A stretch of DNA of 64,000 bases from Dermacentor variabilis (taxonomy: Eukaryota; Arthropoda; Arachnida; Ixodida; Ixodidae), in assembly GCF_050947875.1 (NCBI RefSeq), contig NC_134574.1, positions 110,037,969-110,101,968 of the forward strand. Direction: 5' to 3'. Positions 60,301 to 64,000 of this stretch are shown here, piece by piece. The notes under the pieces were generated by a model. The model searched no databases. It was not told the DNA's origin and saw nothing but the letters and a program-made list of their open reading frames with translations. Made by a program: the position numbers and the translations under genes. Each line of letters opens with the position of its first letter. Position 1 is the first letter of the stretch.

Positions 60301-61922
60301 GGCATTGGGAGCGACTTGATTGGTTTAAATTGATATTCATCGTAACACTCGTGGGCGGGCAAAAAAGCGACCAACACTCATTTTCGGCTTGTCTTTGACT
60401 CTTCTGGAAACGAAACGCAGCTGTCTTTGCCAATGACGACATATATTGCCAAAGTATTCCGTGAGCGCCGATGACTGAATCCGCCTGAATTTAGTTTATT
60501 ACGTGGTCCAATGAAATGAAACATCACGAAACATAACGGCTGTGCCAGTATTCGCACTTCAGCTTCCTTTGATGCAGACTGCTAGACCAGCGAAGCCACT
60601 CAAAAAAGTGACAGGACCATCTGTCGTGCGATGCCGTCTCTGTTGTGTTTTTATGAGAAGGGTTTCCCCCTCAGCGCATGCAGTGTCTCAGAAGCCATAT
60701 TTCCCCCCGAATTTCCTTAATAACACGTTTCCCCATAATTTTGATAGGCATCAGCCATATCGTGCTCAATATGCTATTTCTTGTCAATTTATCGAGGAAG
60801 CATTGATTCAGAAGTCCTCGGAAAGCAGACGAACTGAGAATGCCGAATGAGTTGCGTTTCAAAAAAAGAAAAAGAAGAAGAAAAGAACGCCGCTATTACA
60901 TTGTTTTTTTTTTTACGAACAGTTCGTACCAATTTAAAGCGATTTCAGCTAAAGGAACCTTCGTCTCGTATAACGACGAACTCGGCATATATTGCCACTT
61001 CCGCAAAGTGAAAGCGTCCTAGTTGAGGGAAAGTTGGCCTCGTTGGGGCTCTTCAATCAGACTGGACCACCTTTCCGATGCAGTCGTTGTGAGAAAGAAG
61101 CCAACCAACTTTTCCTTCCACGAAAGTTCGATTTTGTATGGAATTGTACTAAACTCGCTCGGCTTTAACTCATTTCTGTCGCTTTCGGAGGGGTTGGGGA
61201 GGGTTGGGGGGGGGAATATTTAGAGACATCGTGACAGTAAAATATGCGATATAGCTTCTCGGTAGTACGTCTCCGTAAACGAAGCCGTAGTCTTTAAGTG
61301 AAGTGTCTAGTGCAAAAAAAAAAAAGAAAACACCAGTATTCGCCCTCTGTAGTTGATTTACAGCCTAAAAACATGAACTTTCTGTGGAATATTTTCAACA
61401 GAAACAAAATGTGAGAGGCTGCAGCTTCCGAAAGCAGAATCTGTATTCGAGCTAAATAGCAACACATCTTAAGGCAGTTAAAGTGCAGAAAAAACACATC
61501 TTTGTACCTGCTTCAGCTGCCTTAAGGATGGACTGCATGGGGGGCGAGTGGCACTCAAATCGGCGAAAAGGTGAGCAGAATATCATGGGAGAGACACACA
61601 AAAGTGAATGAGGATTTAGCGCTGCTTCTACTTCAAAATGAGGTATAGCGAGCGCTTTTTCACCAGAGTTCGTGCGATCGGATTACTTGGCGAGCTGGTT
61701 ATAAATTGTGACGAAGCACGGCCACAACAGATGTCTACTACGATTTTACTCAGAGGCGGTTCTTTTTCTCTCCCATACCTTTCGGCTCATGGCCAACCAA
61801 ACAGGTTTGACGTAGACATCCTGATAAGCATAAGCAGCGTGGGCACTATGGAATCGGACAAGATCTGCTTTGCCGCGCCACCGACCGTCTGGAACTCAAC
61901 AAACGCTGTCTTCCTCGGCTTC
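37558..61922 (+). CDS. Seven-exon host gene for a type II membrane-type ectodomain protein (partial)
   Basis: Exons at 37558-37655, 38315-38550, 40700-40871, 45756-45975, 48729-48888, 58377-58498 and 61805-61922 all have AG acceptors and GT donors, and all six junction phases agree without a stop. They encode about 373 residues: a transmembrane helix, an Arg-rich segment, a Ser/Thr-rich stalk, and the N-terminal half of a folded ectodomain with alternating hydrophobic strands (VCSHVFFTHVLV, HIVVAAGLYNY, DILISISSVG). NTT, NAT and NST sequons fit an extracellular location. I recall similar uncharacterised expanded proteins in tick genomes; the strand pattern could suggest a TIM-barrel (GH18-like) fold, which is a guess. 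The first coding exon and the C-terminal exons are not seen. The function is unknown. Confidence 0.8.
37656..38314 (+). other. Intron 1, with a tRNA-like SINE fragment
   Basis: The only recognisable content is 38068-38135: gatggctcagtgagtagggc (A-box-like) and gctgctcgattccagg (B-box-like) at tRNA spacing, most likely a SINE head. The rest shows nothing. Confidence 0.5.
38315..38550 (+). CDS. Exon 2: basic, Cys-containing segment
   Basis: Acceptor cgcttcgcag; the donor (acg|gtataa) is weak. The frame is open for 236 bp and its phases join exon 1 (one base carried) to exon 3 (phase zero) exactly. It encodes RANAEALMAGAADHDDPCAN, a sequon NTT, then a very Arg-rich tract with two Cys. The GC content is much higher than in the surroundings. 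Skipping it would put exon 3 in another open frame and give a stop just inside exon 4, so inclusion is favoured. It is the least certain exon. Confidence 0.55.
38784..39766. mobile_element. 983-bp TIR transposon, copy 1 (intron 2)
   Basis: Left terminus gggcgctataacgtaaaact; right terminus, reversed, ggggtcctataacgtaaaac. Both then continue actattccaa-like and ctattcc, giving TIRs of about 37 bp. It is collinear with 53208-54191 and with 63414 onward. The interior has no transposase but has two copies of a ctgtcacgcgacgtcac block and several attgg/ccaat motifs. It is non-autonomous. The superfamily is unassigned, and no clear target duplication is seen. Confidence 0.88.
39773..39938. mobile_element. 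Tigger/mariner-type MITE, 166 bp (intron 2)
   Basis: TA on both sides (39771-39772, 39939-39940), termini cagttgaac and ctcgactg, and inner inverted blocks cctttataaggaaa and ttccttataaagg. It lies only 6 bp from the end of the 983-bp element. Confidence 0.7.
39941..40699 (+). other. Remainder of intron 2
   Basis: No further feature recognised before the exon 3 acceptor. Confidence 0.4.
40700..40871 (+). CDS. Exon 3: Ser/Thr/Ala-rich stalk
   Basis: Acceptor cccgccgtgcag, donor cca|gtgagc. It encodes TPTHSVTSSAAAMTTTATAE, a Lys/Arg/Pro-rich stretch, and SNATGGGRSTGHATT, ending with one base of the next codon. The composition is that of an O-glycosylated linker between membrane and ectodomain. 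A second frame (from 40702) is also open across the exon. Confidence 0.75.
40872..45755 (+). other. Intron 3 (4.9 kb)
   Basis: AT-rich. 42937-43180 looks like an old dispersed repeat (ccgggtgcttttgtttagaa and ttaattaat-type blocks). A 78-codon frame at 42563-42799 begins with a signal-peptide-like hydrophobic run but has no other support. A purine-rich tract lies at about 45005-45052. Confidence 0.35.
43680..43743. repeat. (AAAT)n microsatellite
   Basis: About 64 bp, uninterrupted, inside intron 3. It produces poly-Tyr/Leu/Phe/Ile artefact frames on the minus strand. Confidence 0.95.
45756..45975 (+). CDS. Exon 4: start of the globular ectodomain
   Basis: A strong pyrimidine-rich acceptor (tctgctaccccgtgcag), donor cg|gttagt. 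It encodes TRMPLVCTVGSKG, FPPAGVCSHVFFTHVLVSDG, GAWADFVRAMQAEEFVDYPA and GISFDM, ending two bases into an Arg codon. The two Cys in VCTVG and AGVCSH probably form a disulfide. The GC-rich coding composition contrasts with the AT-rich introns. Confidence 0.85.
45976..48728 (+). other. Intron 4 (2.75 kb)
   Basis: No transposon or gene recognised. A short imperfect palindrome (atgattcatgaatgaatgaatcat) lies at about 46577-46600. Frames at 46735-47103 and 48096-48488 (minus) have no motif. Confidence 0.4.
48729..48888 (+). CDS. Exon 5: ectodomain
   Basis: Acceptor with a long pyrimidine tract (ctttctttttattatcggttcag), donor acg|gtgagg. One base completes the Arg codon from exon 4, then YSMTPTFLDNLMVRKELKQL and ATGANIKHYGILNVVTRAAQ follow, ending LIT in phase zero. 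Confidence 0.85.
49565..51014 (-). pseudogene. Ty3/gypsy RNase H and integrase
   Basis: RNase H pieces near 50990-50800 (SERSCSGTEPECLTAIALQR, FRSYLYAPPCTVV). The integrase zinc module HDGPNSGHLGSTRTLYREQG, then YVTSC and CTTFQHFKRP (about 50500-50340) has lost some ligand spacing. The core and C-terminus (50300-49565) survive only as scattered fragments. Confidence 0.75.
51178..52330 (-). pseudogene. Ty3/gypsy linker and reverse transcriptase
   Basis: From the right: the linker, HRINTGSAQPIRQKAYRVSP (about 52000-51940), VEEMLSKGVVPESLSPWAAP (about 51910-51855), the catalytic box YLDDIVIF (about 51520-51495, in a shifted frame), then IRPDPRKNAAVEAFKRP and CSYFHRFIPRLANVAHPLAR (about 51345-51200). 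Frameshifts are frequent, but YLDD is intact in one frame. Confidence 0.85.
52335..52900. other. GC-rich block inserted in the gypsy element
   Basis: It lies between the protease and the linker that reads SVVSLLNGSRGLWAINF (about 52300-52250, minus). It is much more GC-rich than the rest of the element, has a TATA-like gttatataga near 52799, and contains no recognised protein motif. It could be a solo LTR or another short element. Confidence 0.45.
52900..53207 (-). pseudogene. Retropepsin, C-terminal half
   Basis: It begins GVCNANVSLGGRVFYTQFTV right at the transposon end, then VILEIDFIQLCRANVDC and GELSVDGS, as in the flap-to-C-terminal part of gypsy proteases. It stays open to about 52920. 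Confidence 0.8.
53208..54191. mobile_element. 984-bp TIR transposon, copy 2 (inside the gypsy protease)
   Basis: Left terminus ggcgctataacgtaaaacta; right terminus, reversed, ggggccctataacgcaaaaa. It is collinear with copy 1 along its length, including both ctgtcacgcgacgtcac-type blocks and the gtaaggaataaaagat-like segment. It splits the retropepsin frame. Confidence 0.88.
54235..54394 (-). pseudogene. Retropepsin, N-terminal half
   Basis: It reads VFYHGVPAIALFRTGVTVSV, then MSVVIENIL and SFRGVNA. The catalytic D-T-G signature appears as R-T-G, so the active aspartate is lost. It is separated from its C-terminal half by the 984-bp transposon at 53208-54191. Confidence 0.8.
54900..55880 (-). 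pseudogene. Ty3/gypsy gag remnant
   Basis: The minus-strand translation gives VLKLYKTVTPSM, EEDEVGYLLKEVAEGM and HNLLIAKENLNTV (about 55412-55290), then after a frameshift CRITPKFRRLPNVTTVAS (about 55245-55190). This agrees with the capsid-like part of gag in tick Ty3/gypsy elements. Upstream frames to 55869 continue in broken pieces. Between about 54400 and 54900 the nucleocapsid/linker region is not readable. Confidence 0.65.
56650..56776 (+). mobile_element. Tick SINE, truncated
   Basis: ttagtggctatggtgcttag (A-box region), gggttcagtacccc (B-box region, 56700-56713), then tttaggcgcatgattaagaa and cccaggtgggcaaaattggc, matching the body of the copy at 62985-63235. It stops where the opposite-strand copy begins. 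Confidence 0.8.
56777..56865 (-). mobile_element. Second SINE head, opposite strand
   Basis: On the minus strand: cttggtgatgcagtggcttt (A-box region), gcactgctaagcccgagggc, and ggggatcgaattcc (B-box region). It abuts the plus-strand SINE tail to tail. Confidence 0.75.
57040..57305 (-). repeat. Dispersed repeat, possibly a LINE 3' untranslated end
   Basis: The minus strand ends in tattaataaataaaaaaata after cctcatgtaatgtcc, which resembles the 3' end of a non-LTR element. No coding part is seen; this is recollection of a common tick motif rather than proof. Confidence 0.25.
57309..57369. repeat. (AT)n microsatellite
   Basis: About 60 bp of uninterrupted AT, inside intron 5. Confidence 0.95.
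57590..57935 (-). pseudogene. Ty3/gypsy integrase C-terminus with adjoining LTR part
   Basis: The minus-strand frame from about 57905 reads VTGPYEALPQLGNVNYEIVP, LGTASLTASQAPDFVHVSWL and MPYC, the GPY-type C-terminal module of Ty3/gypsy integrases. After the stop the sequence (cggcggaggaatatgttgcg, then a tttctttgtaaatattctgt segment near 57570-57590) looks like the start of an LTR. It is a different copy from the element at 49310-56070. Confidence 0.65.
58377..58498 (+). CDS. Exon 6: ectodomain
   Basis: Acceptor cattccgaacgcag, donor gg|gtgagg. It encodes KLRQLQGGDRSRHIVVAAGL, YNYNEIYAWTTYQAQF and LVLA, ending two bases into a Gly codon. The reading frame is also open for about 70 bp upstream, so an earlier acceptor (58308) is possible, but it would break phase with exon 5. 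Confidence 0.82.
58499..61804 (+). other. Intron 6 (3.3 kb)
   Basis: Contains the mariner-like MITE at 59951-60188. 59290-59740 has a minus-strand reading (GRILKELQKNFRTAQASKE, with stops beyond) that looks like decayed coding sequence of unknown family. Purine-rich low complexity at 60860-60890. Confidence 0.35.
59951..60188. mobile_element. Mariner-like MITE, 238 bp
   Basis: Flanked by TA (59949-59950 and 60189-60190). The termini cagtgcggtccactgttaag and, reversed, cagtgcgattcagtgttaaa agree at about 16 of 20 positions. No transposase. It fits a non-autonomous Tc1/mariner element. Confidence 0.7.
61805..61922 (+). CDS. Exon 7: ectodomain; gene continues beyond
   Basis: Acceptor ggccaaccaaacag, donor ttc|gtgagt. 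The first base completes Gly from exon 6, then FDVDILISISSVGTMESDKI, CFAAPPTVWNST and NAVFLGF, ending in phase zero. NST is a glycosylation sequon. No stop, so further exons must follow; none was recognised before the window end. Confidence 0.85.
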
Positions 61923-62211
61923 GTGAGTACGCGTGAATGATCCACGTCGCGCCGGTACAAGATAGTGTAAGCCCGTGGCTGTGCTGCGCGGCGGTATGCG
62001 CGCGACGACATTGCATTACAGGGGCGCACCACCATATGTTGCTTTAGGACTGGAAGGAGAAACCACAAAGCCACCACGACCGCAGGCAGAGAAGTGCGCC
62101 TAAGAGGCACAGAGTGAATGAGCGTCGAATCCATCCATAAGTACGAATAAAAGGGTAAACTCACCCTAGTTGTAAATTAGCAACGGCATGTTTTGTTGTA
62201 TTCTTTCGGTG
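61923..62211 (+). other. Sequence after exon 7
   Basis: Presumed start of intron 7. Nothing recognised. Confidence 0.4.
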
Positions 62212-62400
62212 TTACCCGCCGCCTTGGCTTAGCGTCTAGGGTGCACGATGTCGCGGAATGAGATCCCGGCCGAGGCGGCCGCATTTCGATGGGGGAAAAA
62301 TGCGAAAACGCCTGGTCCCATGCATTGCGGCACGATTAAAGACTGCCCTTGTGATGCTTCACAACGAAATCGTGGTTTTGGCGCGCAAATTCCGAAGTTC
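62212..62400 (+). mobile_element. tRNA-derived tick SINE
   Basis: ttggcttagcgtctagg (A-box region), ggaatgagatccc (B-box region, 62255-62267), ggcggccgcatttcgatggg, then a body ending gaaatcgtggttttggcgcg. It shares its order with the copy at 62985-63235 but lacks part of the middle. Confidence 0.82.
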
Positions 62401-62984
62401 AATTCATTAAATCCTTCAAGTCGTGTGTCTCGCGCTATTTCGACTTTTCAACAGTGTACCAACTCACTCAAGCGTCTACCCTTCCCGAGAATAAGAGCTG
62501 TGTCAGCTTAGCCAGGCCCAAAATTTTGGTTCTTTTTCAGCAAAGCTAATTACCCGAAGCTAGTCCCTTCGTTCGCCATGTGTTCACATTGCCACAATCA
62601 TGAAAATACGCTTTATGTGCATTCCTAAAATAGTAATAACATCAACAGAGAAGTCCACAGATTAGGTGCTCGAAGCGATGACGCCATTAGGCCGCGACAT
62701 AAGGCGCGACAGGGGAGCGTGATGCACCAGCGCGCTGTCAGTGGCCGCGGGGGAGTTTACGTGCACTGATAATCATTCGCATGGTTCGTGGGATTAGATT
62801 ATATGTTTTGTAAATCTAGGCACAATGCATTCATCAGGACTAAAGAATAACTTTTGCAAACGCAATGAGGCGTAAGCTGTACGAGAAGAAAGGGAATGTG
62901 GTATTCTTGAAACCGGCTCAGGAAGGCTCAGCAGACTGTACCAAATCTGGTAGTACGGCTCCATATTTAGAGACCAGCATCATT
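62401..62984. other. Stretch between the two SINEs
   Basis: No feature recognised. Confidence 0.4.
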
Positions 62985-63235
62985 ATTGATTCTGACCAGC
63001 AGTGGTGCCTTAGCGAATATGGTGTTGGGCTGCTAAACACGGAGGTCGGGGGATCGAATCCCGGCCGCGGTGGCCGCGTTTCGATGGTGGCGAAATGCGA
63101 AAACACACGTGTAGTAAGATTTAGGCGCACGTTAAAGAACCCCAGGTGGTCCAAATTACCGGAGTCCCTCACTACGGCGTTCCTTGTAATCAGAAAGTGG
63201 TTTTGGTGCGTAAAACCCCACATTTTTTAAAAATA
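62985..63235 (+). mobile_element. tRNA-derived tick SINE, best copy
   Basis: The most complete copy in the window: A-box region gccttagcgaatatggtg (about 63007-63024), B box ggatcgaatcc (63051-63061), ggtggccgcgtttcgatggt, tttaggcgcacgttaaagaa, cggagtccctcactacggcg, gtggttttggtgcgtaaaac, and a short A/T tail. It resembles the ixodid SINE family I know as Ruka; that name is from memory and unverified. Confidence 0.88.
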
Positions 63236-63413
63236 TTGATTCGCGCAGACCCCTGAGATTCGGACTGTCGGGAGACGTCCCGCGTGCATACGAGCTCGGC
63301 ACGACTACTTCAAATAGTCGTGCCGGGTACAAACAAACACAATTTTTTACAAACAACACACATTTTTACAAAGTGGTTGTTCGCCACCTATTGGTAGTGT
63401 ACAACATGGATCA
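63236..63413. other. Short spacer
   Basis: A small inverted repeat (ggcacgactacttcaaatagtcgtgcc, 63298-63324) with a short loop is the only structure noted. Confidence 0.6.
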
Positions 63414-64000
63414 GGGGTGCTATAACGTAAAACTATTCCAAACTTTTCTATTCCGATTCTGCTATCAGCCCTCCACGATTGGTCAAAAACTTTTTTCGAC
63501 CACCCCCACTTCACCTGTCTGTCACGCGACGTCACGAAAACCGCAATACCTCCCCATCTGATATGATGTGTACACACTGATTATGTATGATTTGACAGAA
63601 AAAAAGAAAAACAGTTATTTCTGATTCAACCCCTTTTCTCCATTAGCCCTCGGCTATTGGCAAAATGTTTTCGGGCTGAACCCACTTCACCTGCCTGTCA
63701 CGCGACGTCACAAAACCGCAAGAACTCACCGCGTCAAAGTGACGTGTACATGATAAAGATGCATTATTATGCCGAACAAAACTGAATTTTCTTCGGAATA
63801 GCCGCAGGCTGCCCCGTTCCGATAGGAATAGAAGATCGCTGCCGCCGATCACTCAGACGCTGGCGGCTCGCACCTGCCGGAGAGCATGGGTGTATTTGCG
63901 TATAATAACACTTCTTGTGTGGCCGTGTAACGTTTTCGAGCACTTTCGGGACGTTTACCCCCTCATTCTGCCAACTCTTCTTTGCTGAGGGTCCGTTTAA
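63414..64000. mobile_element. TIR transposon, copy 3, cut by the window end
   Basis: The left terminus ggggtgctataacgtaaaac is followed by collinear sequence with copies 1 and 2, including both ctgtcacgcgacgtcac blocks. Only the left 587 bp are in the window. Confidence 0.88.

Overview
The window is eukaryotic chromosomal DNA, most likely from a hard tick (Ixodidae, probably metastriate). Three things point there. It carries tRNA-derived SINEs of the type common in tick genomes, for example at 62990-63232. It holds degraded RTE, CR1/Jockey-like, Penelope-like and Ty3/gypsy elements in great number. It contains one host gene with small exons and long, repeat-filled introns. There is no prokaryotic organisation: no operons, and almost every long open frame is either a retroelement fragment or a microsatellite artefact. 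The species is inferred and was not tested by any search.

Layout. 1-2370: decayed Ty3/gypsy pol (+) with a probable LTR. 3628-8020: CR1/Jockey-like LINE remains; the larger copy (5340-8020) is split by a minus-strand RTE element whose 3' tail is the (AAT)n array at 6396-6509. 11884-12900: GATA microsatellite, then the C-terminal part of a Penelope-like element with its GIY-YIG domain. 12978-15680: two direct copies of an unclassified repeat of about 500 bp. 18800-37000: mostly gene-free, with SINEs, a TTAGG tract, a hAT-like MITE, a 171-bp foldback insertion with perfect 11-bp target duplications, a Tigger/pogo relic nested in another TIR element, and a rearranged RTE locus containing a 341-bp near-perfect inverted repeat.

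37558-61922 (+): the only well-supported host gene. Seven exons join with fully compatible splice phases and encode about 373 residues. In order they give one transmembrane segment, a basic segment, a Ser/Thr-rich stalk, and the start of a globular ectodomain with N-glycosylation sequons. It looks like an uncharacterised tick type II membrane or secreted family. The start codon and the C-terminal exons lie outside what I can identify. Its introns hold a 983-bp TIR transposon and a Tigger-like MITE (intron 2), a full-length but dead minus-strand Ty3/gypsy element interrupted by a second copy of the same TIR transposon (intron 5), and a mariner-like MITE (intron 6). A third copy of the TIR transposon starts at 63414 and runs off the window.

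The genes do not form a pathway. The main story is one gene embedded in layers of transposable elements, several with terminal structures clear enough to define them from sequence alone. All identifications come from reading translations and repeats by eye; family names are from general knowledge, not searches.
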